Part shown: positions 34,845-43,423 of the stretch, in pieces
Layout: every line of letters starts with the position of its first letter
Position numbering within the stretch: position 1 is the stretch's first letter
DNA from: Polyangium mundeleinium
Lineage (GTDB): Bacteria > Myxococcota_A > Polyangia > Polyangiales > Polyangiaceae
Direction of reading: 5' to 3'
Length of the DNA stretch: 64,000 bases
Assembly: GCF_028369105.1 (NCBI RefSeq)
Contig: NZ_JAQNDO010000001.1
Coordinates: 3,998,501-4,062,500 of the forward strand
The notes under the pieces: generated by a model
Database searches by the model: none
Told to the model about the DNA's origin: nothing
Seen by the model: only the letters and a program-made list of their open reading frames with translations
Program-made: the position numbers and the translations under genes

Positions 34845-35621
34845 CTAGGCCGCGTGGATCCCGGGGATGAGCCGCCCGGAGGGTTGTCCCTCGGTCGTGA
34901 CGATTTCGTCGGCTTCGAGCAGCATCTTGAGGCGGCGCAGGCCGGCGCGGGCCCATGCGTCCGGATCCGCGCCCGCCACGGCGGCGAGGGCACGGAGCAA
35001 GAGGCCGCGCGTCTTCGAGAGCTCGAGCACGAGCCGGATCTCCGTCCCGCGACCGCCGGGGGCGTTGCCGAGGAGAATGGCGAGCCGCTCCGGCGGCCCC
35101 TCCGTGTGGCCGAGCACGATGGCACGGGCCTCGTGGTCGAGATCGATATGGGCCTCCCACGAAGAGCGCTCGCCATCGACGGACGTCCATACCCGGATCT
35201 GTCCCTCGCCGAGGTCCTCCACGCGCTCGACGTGCGGCGCGAAATGGGGGACGTGGGACGGATCCCGCAAAAAGGCGTAGACCTCGTTTGCAGGGCGGGC
35301 GACGGTGACGGTGCGCTCGATGCGCGTGAGTTTTTCCTGGAGCAAGGGCATGGGCGTGGGCTTTGGCGCGTTGCGGGAGCTCATGTCGAGGGCCGCATAG
35401 GCTGGGCAATGGCCACGGACGCCGCGATGGGCGAGCGCGCCGCCGACCGCGCCCGCGAGGAGGCCGAGCGCGCCCCTGCGCCAGAGGCCCCAGGCGACGA
35501 GGCCACCGCCGAGCGCCGCGGAGAGGACGCGCTCGCTCGGGCCCACGTTCAGCGGGTTCATCCTGCGCGCGCGCGCGGGAATGCCGTGGATGTCGTCGAG
35601 CCTGGGTGTTTTCGAGGGCAT
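34845..35621 (-). CDS. Membrane protein: YgaP-like (DUF2892) plus SRPBCC domain
   Basis: 258 aa. ATG 35621 has AAAGGAGA about 5 nt upstream. Residues about 20-65 (NVGPSERVLSAALGGGLVAW, LGLLAGAVGGALAHRGVRGH) form the two-helix DUF2892 membrane unit; about 90-240 form an SRPBCC/cyclase-dehydrase fold (VTVARPANEVYAFLRDPSHV, PHFAPHVERVEDLGEGQIRV). This combination is known in bacteria, usually beside redox or stress genes, and here precedes an alcohol dehydrogenase by 35 bp. Ligand unknown. Confidence 0.8.
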   Translation of the reverse strand: MPSKTPRLDDIHGIPARARRMNPLNVGPSERVLSAALGGGLVAWGLWRRGALGLLAGAVGGALAHRGVRGHCPAYAALDMSSRNAPKPTPMPLLQEKLTRIERTVTVARPANEVYAFLRDPSHVPHFAPHVERVEDLGEGQIRVWTSVDGERSSWEAHIDLDHEARAIVLGHTEGPPERLAILLGNAPGGRGTEIRLVLELSKTRGLLLRALAAVAGADPDAWARAGLRRLKMLLEADEIVTTEGQPSGRLIPGIHAA

Positions 35622-35803
35622 GTGGTCTCCTTTGGGGCGTCGGGACCAAGATGGAGAATGCAAGGAAGAGACCTCCCCGCAGTCGAGCGTGTTCGGCGAA
35701 CGGAGGACCCTCGGGATCGGGACTTGCAGCGAAATGGGGGCGGCGTCCTCGGCGGAAAATCGAGGGCGAGAGGAGCTCTGCAATGAACGACGGGAGGAGC
35801 GCG

Positions 35804-36403
35804 ATGCGCAGATCTTTTCGTTTGGTGAGCGTGGCCGGCCTCTTCGCGGCGCTCGCCGTGGCGGGATGCCAGGAGCGCGACCGCGGCGGGCAGGCCGGGG
35901 CCGAGGTACGGAAGGGCGGCGAAGGCGCGGCGGTCCAGCAGCCGGCGGCGCCTCCCCCCGGGGGGCAGCAGCTCGCGCAGCCCACGCCGGAGCCCATTCG
36001 TGATTTGACGATCGTGCTCGTGACGCCCGACCGCCCGACGCTCTTCAATCGGCAGTTCGACCTCGTCGGGGCGCAGGTGCAGCGCGTTTCGAACGATCGG
36101 GTCTTCTGGATCGGCCCGAACGCCGAGCGGATCGTGCCGGTCTACCTGGACGACCAGGCCCGGAGCGCGCTGCAGCAGGGCCAGCACAAGCTGCAAAAGG
36201 GGGATCAGGTGGCGCTGGTGGGCGAACTCCGGCAGGCGCCGAACGTGCAGCTCTTGCAGCAGCAGTGGGCGTTGTCCTCCCAGGAAGCCAATGAGCTGAG
36301 CGGCGGGCAGGTCTATCTGCTCGCGAATCGGATCCTCATTGGCGAGCAGCCAGGACCGAAGAGCGGCCAGCCGCAGGGTACGCAGGGCGGCCAGGGCCGC
36401 TGA
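35804..36403 (+). CDS. Lipoprotein of unknown function, possible OB-like fold
   Basis: 199 aa. ATG 35804 has GGGAGGAG 4 nt upstream and gives a signal MRRSFRLVSVAGLFAALAVA with lipobox VAGC; ATG 35783 also has AGGAG but adds a tail before the signal. A Gln/Pro/Gly-rich linker to about residue 55 precedes a small beta-rich domain (VGAQVQRVSNDRVFWIGPNA, LQKGDQVALVGELRQAPNVQ) that could be an OB-like barrel. The tail is Gln/Gly rich. No catalytic motif. Divergent from the SRPBCC/dehydrogenase operon. Confidence 0.65.
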   Translation: MRRSFRLVSVAGLFAALAVAGCQERDRGGQAGAEVRKGGEGAAVQQPAAPPPGGQQLAQPTPEPIRDLTIVLVTPDRPTLFNRQFDLVGAQVQRVSNDRVFWIGPNAERIVPVYLDDQARSALQQGQHKLQKGDQVALVGELRQAPNVQLLQQQWALSSQEANELSGGQVYLLANRILIGEQPGPKSGQPQGTQGGQGR

Positions 36404-36593
36404 GACCGTCGCGGATCGAATCCCATGGACGCGCAGCGTGGGGCCTCCCGGAACTCCACGTTGCGCGCCGTTTTCGTTTGTCGCGCCATTTCCCATTTCC
36501 CCGCGATGACGAGCGCACGCGGCGCTGGCACGTCCGTGGCGAGAGCCAAGGACGAGACCGCGCGAGCGCCTCGCCTGGTTTCGCGGGGGAAAC

Positions 36594-37592
36594 GTGGAGC
36601 GACACGAAAGGCTGGAGCGGACGGCGGTGCTCTCCGCGCTCCGCTGGGGCGTGCGCCTCGCGTTCGCGGCCCTCGGGATCGGGATCGTGGTCGCGCTCGT
36701 GCGGCAGGTGGGCGCGGAGACGCTCTGCCTGATTCTGCGCGACGCGGCGCCGTGGCTGCCGCTCGTCGTGGTGCTCGAAGCGGCGCGCGTCGGGACGGAC
36801 GCGCTCGCGACGTACGCGGCCTATGGCCCGGACGCAGGGAAACTCCTGCCCATTCGGGTCCTCGCGCGCGCGGCGCTCGTGGCGCGGGCCGTCTCGTCGA
36901 TCGCGCCCGCTGGGCGGACGGCGGCCGAGGCCACGAAGGCGGCATTCCTCGCGCCGTGGGCAGGCGCGGCGGCGGCGACGGCAGCGGCCGCGACGGGGCA
37001 AGCCGTGACCCTCGTGAGCGGCGGGATCCTCTCGGTGCCTTGTGCGGCCGCGGCCTACGTGATTTCGGGGGCCTCGCCGATCACGATGGCGCTCGTCCTC
37101 CACGCCGCGCTGCTCGTGACGGCTGGGACGGGAATCCGGGTGGCGATGCGCGCGCCGTGGCTCGGCGCGCTCGCCGGGCGTTTGTCGCGGCGAGCGGGCG
37201 CGCATGTCCATGCCATGCAGGCGCGGTCTCGCGAGACGAGCCTCCTGCCGCCCGGGCCGATCGCCGCGACGCTCCTCGGACGGGCGATCCAGGTCGCGCA
37301 ATATGCAATCCTGGCCCGCGCGGTGGGCGCGGCGACGGGCGTTTCGCGCGCGCTCGTGGCCGAGGGGGCGAGCATGGTCGCGCTCGCCGTGGGCGCGTTC
37401 GTCCCGGCGCAGGTGGGCGTGAGCGAGGGGGCGTTCGCGTGGAGCGCCGACGTGCTCGGAGCGACGGTGCCCCAGGCCCTCGCCATCGCGCTGCTCGGGC
37501 ACGCGCTCGAGGCCTTTTTCGTGGCGGTGGGCGCGCTCGTGCCACTTCTATGGAGAGCACCCGCGCCGCCGGACGAGCGGCCCGAGCATTGA
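36594..37592 (+). CDS. Flippase-like integral membrane protein (LPG-synthase TM family)
   Basis: 332 aa from GTG 36594, with GGGGGAA 2-3 nt upstream. About eight hydrophobic segments, starting at about 20-35, 45-62 and 85-105, and motifs such as RAVSSIAPAGRTAAEATKAA and VAVGAFVPAQVGVSEGAFAW, resemble the lysylphosphatidylglycerol-synthase membrane domain family of lipid or isoprenoid-linked flippase-like proteins. No soluble synthetase domain is attached. The likely job is lipid transport or modification in the inner membrane. The 190-bp gap upstream shows no gene. Confidence 0.7.
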   Translation: MERHERLERTAVLSALRWGVRLAFAALGIGIVVALVRQVGAETLCLILRDAAPWLPLVVVLEAARVGTDALATYAAYGPDAGKLLPIRVLARAALVARAVSSIAPAGRTAAEATKAAFLAPWAGAAAATAAAATGQAVTLVSGGILSVPCAAAAYVISGASPITMALVLHAALLVTAGTGIRVAMRAPWLGALAGRLSRRAGAHVHAMQARSRETSLLPPGPIAATLLGRAIQVAQYAILARAVGAATGVSRALVAEGASMVALAVGAFVPAQVGVSEGAFAWSADVLGATVPQALAIALLGHALEAFFVAVGALVPLLWRAPAPPDERPEH

Positions 37593-37675
37593 AATCAAAA
37601 CGTGCAATCCATTCGCGATAACGTCCAGGCCGGTCTTGCGACGAGGGGGAGGTGCGTGCAAAGGTTGCCCGCCTC

Positions 37676-38650
37676 ATGCCGTTCGTCCCGCTCGTTTTCT
37701 CGCCCCGGAGGGCGCGCCGCCATCCCCGGCTCGCGGCCGTGTCCGTCCTTTTTCTCGCCCTCGCCGGCTGCGAGCTCGGCAGCGGGCGCGCGCGTGATTT
37801 GCGCGAGACGTGGATGGATCCGGTCTACGCGGCCGTCGGCACGCCGCCCGCGCCGCTCGCGTCGGGCGATCGTGACGGTGATGGGCTCTCGGACGAGCGG
37901 GAGGCTGAGCTCGCCCGTACGTTTGCCCCGATTGTCCTCCTCGATCGCGAGGATCACGCGCGCCCGGCGTCGGTGCCGTGGGTCATGGAAAGGTCCGATT
38001 TCGTGGAGGGCGCCGCGCGCGTGCGCCGCGCGCGCAGGGCGTTCGACGACGACGTGCGCAAAGGGAGCGAGCGCCCCGAGGACTGGGTGACCTACGTCGA
38101 CGTCTACCCGCGGGCGAGCGGCGGGATTCACGTCGAATACTGGTTTTATTACCCCTACAACGAAGGACCGCTGATTTTCCAGCATGAGAGCGACTGGGAG
38201 CACATGACCGTGCGCCTCGACGAGGCGGGCCGCCCGCTCGGCGCGTACCTCGCCCGGCACGAGGACAACAATCCCGGGCCTTATTTCGCATGGTCCCGGC
38301 TCCGCAAGGAAGGGGAGCATCCCGTCGTCCTGTCCGCGCGCGGGACCCACGCGACGTATGCCGATCGCTCGGACCTCGCGTGGTTCGAATCCGCCGCCTC
38401 GTCGTGCGATGATCTCGCTGCGTGCGCCGATCGGCCGTGGCGGACGTGGGAAGGCGGCGGGCTCTCACGGCTCGACGACGTGCCCGAGAGCGCGCTCGCG
38501 GGGCGGGCGTTCCGTTTCGACGGACGATGGGGCGCGGCAGGTTTTTGGCCGGGCACGAGCGCGCCGCGGGGCCCCATGTTTCAGTCGGGGCATTGCGCGG
38601 GCGGATTCGCCACGTGCCGCAAGCCGATTGAAATGGCAAGCCTGCTGTAA
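37676..38650 (+). CDS. Lipoprotein with Vps62/DUF946-like domain
   Basis: 324 aa from ATG 37676; GTG 37652 is possible but its purine run is too close. Signal peptide with lipobox LALAGC. The motif SGDRDGDGLSDEREAELART is a calcium-type loop. The main domain has HVEYWFYYPYN, HESDWEHMTV, DNNPGPYFAW and HPVVLSARGTHATYADRS, matching Vps62-related (DUF946) proteins of fungi and bacteria. The conserved His/Asp/Glu residues suggest a metal site; function is unknown even in relatives. Confidence 0.72.
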   Translation: MPFVPLVFSPRRARRHPRLAAVSVLFLALAGCELGSGRARDLRETWMDPVYAAVGTPPAPLASGDRDGDGLSDEREAELARTFAPIVLLDREDHARPASVPWVMERSDFVEGAARVRRARRAFDDDVRKGSERPEDWVTYVDVYPRASGGIHVEYWFYYPYNEGPLIFQHESDWEHMTVRLDEAGRPLGAYLARHEDNNPGPYFAWSRLRKEGEHPVVLSARGTHATYADRSDLAWFESAASSCDDLAACADRPWRTWEGGGLSRLDDVPESALAGRAFRFDGRWGAAGFWPGTSAPRGPMFQSGHCAGGFATCRKPIEMASLL

Positions 38651-38733
38651 ACGTCCCGGTCGCGCGGCCGCCTCCCGACGGGAAAACAAATCGAATGTGA
38701 ACGATACTTTGTTCGTCCGCTCCGCGAGCGAAC

Positions 38734-38762
38734 TTGTATACGCCGGTTCTCCAGGGTATCCT
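38734..38762 (+). promoter_or_regulatory. Candidate promoter for the 1280-aa kinase/ATPase gene
   Basis: TTGTAT (38734-38739), 17 nt, TATCCT (38757-38762), then 8 nt to ATG 38771. An imperfect inverted repeat, GTTCG...CGAAC, lies just upstream (38711-38733). Confidence 0.45.
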
Positions 38763-38770
38763 GAATCCCA

Positions 38771-41700
38771 ATGCGATCCGGTGAGGTGCTGGACGATCGG
38801 TTCGTGCTCGGGAGGCGGGCCGGATCTGGAGGGATGGGGACGGTGTGGCGCGCCGTCGACCGGATCACGGGCGAGCCCGTGGCGCTCAAGCTCCTGCGTG
38901 ACCCCGAGGGGGAGTCGGGCCCGCGTTTCCTGAAGGAGGCACGTATTCTCTCGACGTTCGAGCACCCGCACGTCGTGCGTTACGTGGCCCATGGCATTGC
39001 CGCGTCGGGCGAACCTTACCTCGCGATGGAATGGCTCGAAGGCGAGAGCCTGCTCGCGCGCCTCGAGCGGGGCGCGCTCGGCATCGAGGAGAGTTTGTCC
39101 CTCGCCCGCCACGTCGCCGATGCGCTCGGCGCGGCGCATGCGCGGCGGATCGTCCACCGGGACGTCAAGCCGAGCAACCTGTTCCTCGTGGGCGGCGCGC
39201 CCGATCGCGTGAAGATCCTCGATTTCGGCATCGCGCAGAGCGGCGGGACGGACGCGCTCACCCGGACGGGCTCGATCCTGGGGACGCCGGGATACATGGC
39301 CCCGGAGCAGGCGCGCGGCGACCGCGAAGCCGACGCGCGGGCCGACGTGTTCGCCCTCGGGTGTGTCCTGTTCGAGTGTTTGTCGGGGAAACCCGCGTTC
39401 CAGGGCGCGCACCCGATGGCCCTGCTCGCGAAGCTCCTGCTCGAAGAGCCGCCGCGCCTCCGGGATCTGCGCCCCGACGCGCCCGAGCCGCTCGCGGCGC
39501 TCGTTCATCGTTTGCTGTCCAAGGATCCGGAGGTGCGCCCCGAGGACGGCGCGGCGGTGCGTGAGATCCTCGACCGCATCGACGCGACCGCGAGGCTGCC
39601 CGTCTCGACCGGCGAGCCTTCGCGGGCATCCCTCACGGGCACGGAGCGGCGGCTCGTCTCGATCGTGGCGGTCTCGCCGCCGCTCGATCGCGAAGCGCCG
39701 CGGGACCTCGTGGCGGCGGTGCGGCGCGTGGCGATCCCGCTCGGCGCGCGGGTCGAGGAGCTTTCCTCCGGCGCGGTCGTGGCCGTGCTGCTCGGTGAGG
39801 GAAGCGTCGTGGATCAGGCGGCGAACGCGGCGCGTTGCGCGACGTGGACGAAGCTCGCGGCGCCCGAGGCGGCCGTCGTCCTGGTGACGGGGCGCGGCGA
39901 GTCGACGAACCGCCTGCCCGTGGGCGAGGCGCTCGAACGCGCAGCGGCGCTGCTCGACGAGGCGCTCTCGGAGCAGCAGGAGGGCGCGCCCGTCCGGATC
40001 GACGACAACACGCGCGCGCTGCTCGACGCGCATTTCGATCTGGTCGAGCAGGAGGGGCGGATCGCGCTGCGCGGCGAGCGCCGGACGGGGCAGGAGAGCC
40101 GCACGTTGCTCGGCCGGCCGAGCCCCTTCGTGGGCCGCGACCGCGAGCTCCGGAACGTCGTCGACCTCGTGGACGAGAGCTTCGACGAGCGGCGCCCCTC
40201 GGCCGTGCTGGTGACGGCGCCGCCGGGGATGGGCAAATCGCGCCTCCGGCAGGAGCTCTTGCGGGTGGTCAAGGAGCGCCACACGAACGTCGCCTGCACC
40301 ATCGCGCGGCCGGATGCGATCGGCGCCGGCTCGGCCTTCTCGCTGCTCTCGGGCGCGCTGCGCGACATCCTGCAGATCTCGGCGGGCGAACCGATCGAGG
40401 CGCAGCGTCGCAAGATCGAGCTCCTCACGTCGGTCTTTGCCGACGAGGCGGAGCGACGCACGATCATGGAGTTCCTCGGCGAGCTCGCGGGCGCGCCGTT
40501 CCCCGACGAGGGCAGGCCGCGCCTGCGCGCGGCGCGTCAGAACCCGCAGCTCATGGCCGACCAGATCGAGGCGGCCTACCGCGCGCTCACGGCGGCGGTC
40601 GGGGCCACGCGGCCGATCCTCGTGGTGCTCGAGGATCTGCACTGGGGAGACGCGCCGTCGCTCAAGATCCTCGACGCCGCGCTGCGTGATCTCTCCGATG
40701 TGCCGTTCGTCGTGCTCGCGTTCGCGCGGCCCGCGGTGCACGAGGTCTTCCCGCGCCTGTGGGCGGGCCGGAACGTGCAGGAGATCCGGCTCGGGCCGCT
40801 GCCGCGGCGCGCCGCGACGGAGCTCGTGTCGGCCGTGCTCGGCGGCGACGTCGCGGCGGAGCGCGGCGCGGCGCTCGTGGAGCGCGCGGAAGGGAATGCG
40901 TTTTTCCTGGAGGAGCTCATCCGCGCGGTCGCGGACGGTCGGGGCGGAGAGCTGCCGGACACCGTGCTCGGCATGGTGGAGGCGCGCCTCTCCGCGCTCG
41001 CGCCCGAGTCGCGGCGGCTGCTCCGGGCCGCGAGCATTTTTGGGGAGGTGTTCTGGGAGAACGGCCTCCGCGAGCTGCTCGGCGACGGCGAGCCGCTCGC
41101 CGGTTCGCTCTCGGAGCTTTGCGCGCGCGAGCTCGTCACGCGGCGGCTGCATTCGAGGTTCGCCGGACAGGAGGAGTACACGTTCCGCCACGCGATCATC
41201 CGCGAGGGCGCGTACGCCATGCTCACCGATCAGGACCGGCACCTCGGCCACAGGCTCGCCGGGGCGTGGTTGAAGCGCGCCGGCGAGCCCGACGCGCTCG
41301 TCCTCGCCGAGCATTTCCAGCGCGGCCGCGACCCCGAGAACGCCGCAGCCCATTACCTCCGCGCCGGCGGCCAGTCGTTCGACCGCGACGATTTTTCCGG
41401 CGCGCTCCTCTGCGCGCAGCGCGGGATCGCGTGTGGCGCCTCGGGCGAGGTCCTCGGCAACTTGCAGACGCTCTGCGCGATGGCGCATTGCTGGCGGTCG
41501 GAGCTCGACGCCGCGCACCGGGCGAGCGTCTCGGCGCTGCCGCTCGTCGCGCGCGGCGGCCGCTGGGCGTGTTTGCTCCTCTTCCACGGCACCTGGGCCT
41601 CGCTCGTCGTCGGCGCGGAGGAGGATTTTCTCCGCATGGCCGGCCGTTTCGTCCACTTCGATCCCGAGCCCGACGCGCGCCGCGATTACCTGTTATGGGC

Positions 41701-42613
41701 CCCGCTCGCCGCCTCCTTGCTCACGTCGTACGGGCGTCGCGAGCTCTGCCGCGCCTTGCTCGACCGGGCCGAGCGGCTCGCCGCGTCGATGCCCGCGCTC
41801 GACCTCGACCTCGCCGGCTCCTTGGCGATCGGGCAGAGCGACGAGCTCCGCGCCTTCGAGCGCGCCCCGTTCCGCCAGCTCGAGCTCACGCGTCGGGCCG
41901 TCTCCGCGTTTGAAGCCATCGGCGACGCGCGCAACCACATCACCGCGCTGAACCGGCTCGGCCAGGCCCTCGGCGAGATCGGCGAGCGCGAGGCCGGCGA
42001 GCGCGCGCTGCGGGCCGCCGTCGAGCATGCGCGCCGCATCCGTGGACCGTTTGCGCTCCTGCAATCGGAGCTCCACCTCGCGGCGCTGCTCGTCGGCTTC
42101 GGCGAGTCAGCGAAATGGGCCGAGGCGGAGAGCATCGCCGAGCGTGTGCTCGGGGCCGCGGGTGTGAGCGACGGGTATCGCGGCTGGGCGCGTGGCCTCC
42201 GGGCGCAGATCCTGCTCCACCGCGGCGTTTACGAGGACGCTGCCCGCGAGGCGCGCGTGGCCCTCGCCCTTTGCCAGCGGGTCCCGCTGCGCAAGCTCTG
42301 GATCACCACGCTCCTCGTGCGTTGCCTCGTCCTTTTGCGAAAGGCGGACGAGGCGCGCGCGCTCGCCCGGGAGATCGGCGCGGCGCTCGGCAAGGACGGC
42401 GGTGGTTACGTCGAGATCGAGGCGCGGCTCGTCATGGCCGAGGCGTGCGCCGAGGAGGGCGAGATGGAAGAAGCCTCGCGGGCCCTGCGCGACGTGGTGC
42501 ACCGGATCGAGGCGCGCGCCGCGGAGATCCCGGACGAGGCGCTGCGCTCGCATTACCTCCAGGCCGTGCCCGAGAACGTCCGCGCCCGCTCGCTCGCGAC
42601 CGCGTGGCTCTGA
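38771..42613 (+). CDS. Ser/Thr kinase fused to cyclase-like remnant, AAA/STAND ATPase and TPR region
   Basis: 1280 aa. Kinase at about 8-270: GSGGMGTVW (18-26), Lys40, HRDVKPSN (129-136), DFGIAQ (151-156), MAPEQARGD. Next, about 290-440 starts TERRLVSIVAVSPP, reminiscent of a nucleotide-cyclase homology domain but without visible metal-binding Asp pairs. From about 450: FVGRDREL, Walker A APPGMGKSRLRQEL (about 482) and Walker B ILVVLEDLHWGD (about 616), as in PknK/MalT-type STAND ATPases. The last 400 residues are TPR-like helices. It is a cytoplasmic signalling hub; partners and phosphorylation sites are unknown. Its stop abuts the convergent TetR gene's stop. Confidence 0.85.
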   Translation: MRSGEVLDDRFVLGRRAGSGGMGTVWRAVDRITGEPVALKLLRDPEGESGPRFLKEARILSTFEHPHVVRYVAHGIAASGEPYLAMEWLEGESLLARLERGALGIEESLSLARHVADALGAAHARRIVHRDVKPSNLFLVGGAPDRVKILDFGIAQSGGTDALTRTGSILGTPGYMAPEQARGDREADARADVFALGCVLFECLSGKPAFQGAHPMALLAKLLLEEPPRLRDLRPDAPEPLAALVHRLLSKDPEVRPEDGAAVREILDRIDATARLPVSTGEPSRASLTGTERRLVSIVAVSPPLDREAPRDLVAAVRRVAIPLGARVEELSSGAVVAVLLGEGSVVDQAANAARCATWTKLAAPEAAVVLVTGRGESTNRLPVGEALERAAALLDEALSEQQEGAPVRIDDNTRALLDAHFDLVEQEGRIALRGERRTGQESRTLLGRPSPFVGRDRELRNVVDLVDESFDERRPSAVLVTAPPGMGKSRLRQELLRVVKERHTNVACTIARPDAIGAGSAFSLLSGALRDILQISAGEPIEAQRRKIELLTSVFADEAERRTIMEFLGELAGAPFPDEGRPRLRAARQNPQLMADQIEAAYRALTAAVGATRPILVVLEDLHWGDAPSLKILDAALRDLSDVPFVVLAFARPAVHEVFPRLWAGRNVQEIRLGPLPRRAATELVSAVLGGDVAAERGAALVERAEGNAFFLEELIRAVADGRGGELPDTVLGMVEARLSALAPESRRLLRAASIFGEVFWENGLRELLGDGEPLAGSLSELCARELVTRRLHSRFAGQEEYTFRHAIIREGAYAMLTDQDRHLGHRLAGAWLKRAGEPDALVLAEHFQRGRDPENAAAHYLRAGGQSFDRDDFSGALLCAQRGIACGASGEVLGNLQTLCAMAHCWRSELDAAHRASVSALPLVARGGRWACLLLFHGTWASLVVGAEEDFLRMAGRFVHFDPEPDARRDYLLWAPLAASLLTSYGRRELCRALLDRAERLAASMPALDLDLAGSLAIGQSDELRAFERAPFRQLELTRRAVSAFEAIGDARNHITALNRLGQALGEIGEREAGERALRAAVEHARRIRGPFALLQSELHLAALLVGFGESAKWAEAESIAERVLGAAGVSDGYRGWARGLRAQILLHRGVYEDAAREARVALALCQRVPLRKLWITTLLVRCLVLLRKADEARALAREIGAALGKDGGGYVEIEARLVMAEACAEEGEMEEASRALRDVVHRIEARAAEIPDEALRSHYLQAVPENVRARSLATAWL

Positions 42614-43312
42614 TCAGCGCGCCTTCGCAGGCCGCTTTTTCTTGGGCAGGGCGGGCTCGCTTGGCAGGGAAAACGCCGTCGCGGCGCGGAGCGCGTCGAA
42701 GAGCAGCACCTTCGCGAGCGCGACGATCTGCTCGATCGGCACGGCTCTCCGCGCCACCCAGTCGATCGAAGCGGCCTCCACGAAGCCGATCCACCCGCGC
42801 ATCGTCGTGTGGATGAGCGGGCCCGTGGCTTCGGGGGGCAGACCCGCGACGATGCGGCCGAGGAACGTCGCGCGGGTCTCCTCCAGCACCGCGGCGACCT
42901 CCGGATCCGAGCCGATTCCGCCCCGCATGAGGGCGACGTACGCGGCGCCGCGGCGCTCCACGTACGCGAGGTACGTCCGGACGCCCTCTTCGACTTTCTC
43001 CTCGGGCGACGCGTCCGGCGCCGTGCCGAGGGTCTCGTCGAGCAGCTCCTTCGACGCCGCGCGCAGGGCTGCCACGTAAAAATCGCGCTTCGTCGGGAAG
43101 TAATGATAAAGCAGCCCCTTCGAGATGCCGGCGGCGCGCGCGATGTCGTCGATCGAGATCTCGTCGTAGGAGCGCTCGCTGAAGATCGACAGGCCGAGCG
43201 CGAGGAGCTGGGCGCGGCGCTCGTCGACCTCGAGCCGCGCGCGCGGGGCGGGCCCTCGTGCGGCATCCGCTGCGGGCCGCGCCGCCGGCCTCGGCCTTGC
43301 TCGGCTTTTCAT
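42614..43312 (-). CDS. TetR/AcrR-family repressor
   Basis: 232 aa. After a basic, Pro/Ala-rich N terminus of about 28 residues, the HTH is ISIDDIARAAGISKGLLYHY followed by FPTKRDFY, diagnostic of TetR proteins. The ligand domain is helical (about 75-215) with a basic C-terminal tail (KKKRPAKAR). It is divergent from the flavin monooxygenase gene, with matching sites in the shared 111-bp region, so it probably represses that gene and itself. Its stop codon abuts the kinase stop (TGATCA at 42611-42616). Confidence 0.88.
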   Translation of the reverse strand: MKSRARPRPAARPAADAARGPAPRARLEVDERRAQLLALGLSIFSERSYDEISIDDIARAAGISKGLLYHYFPTKRDFYVAALRAASKELLDETLGTAPDASPEEKVEEGVRTYLAYVERRGAAYVALMRGGIGSDPEVAAVLEETRATFLGRIVAGLPPEATGPLIHTTMRGWIGFVEAASIDWVARRAVPIEQIVALAKVLLFDALRAATAFSLPSEPALPKKKRPAKAR

Positions 43313-43363
43313 GAGGCGAGCCTATACCTCCGGCGCCTCGGATGTTCAATCGTCGGGTTTCTT

Positions 43364-43419
43364 GTTGACTTCAGTTCAACAGGCGGTATCCTCGGATGCA
43401 CTACTGAACCGGAGTCAAC
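43364..43419. promoter_or_regulatory. Promoter and paired TetR operator candidates upstream of the monooxygenase
   Basis: A 16-nt word occurs twice in opposite orientation: GTTGACTTCAGTTCAA at 43364-43379 (plus) and GTTGACTCCGGTTCAG at 43404-43419 (minus), 13 of 16 identical. Each is itself partly palindromic (GTTGA...TCAAC-like). The first overlaps a -35 TTGACT (43365-43370) which, with TATCCT at 43387-43392 (16-nt spacer), forms a promoter for ATG 43424. The second lies in the leader. Binding by the divergent TetR protein is inferred. Confidence 0.55.
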
Positions 43420-43423
43420 AGCC

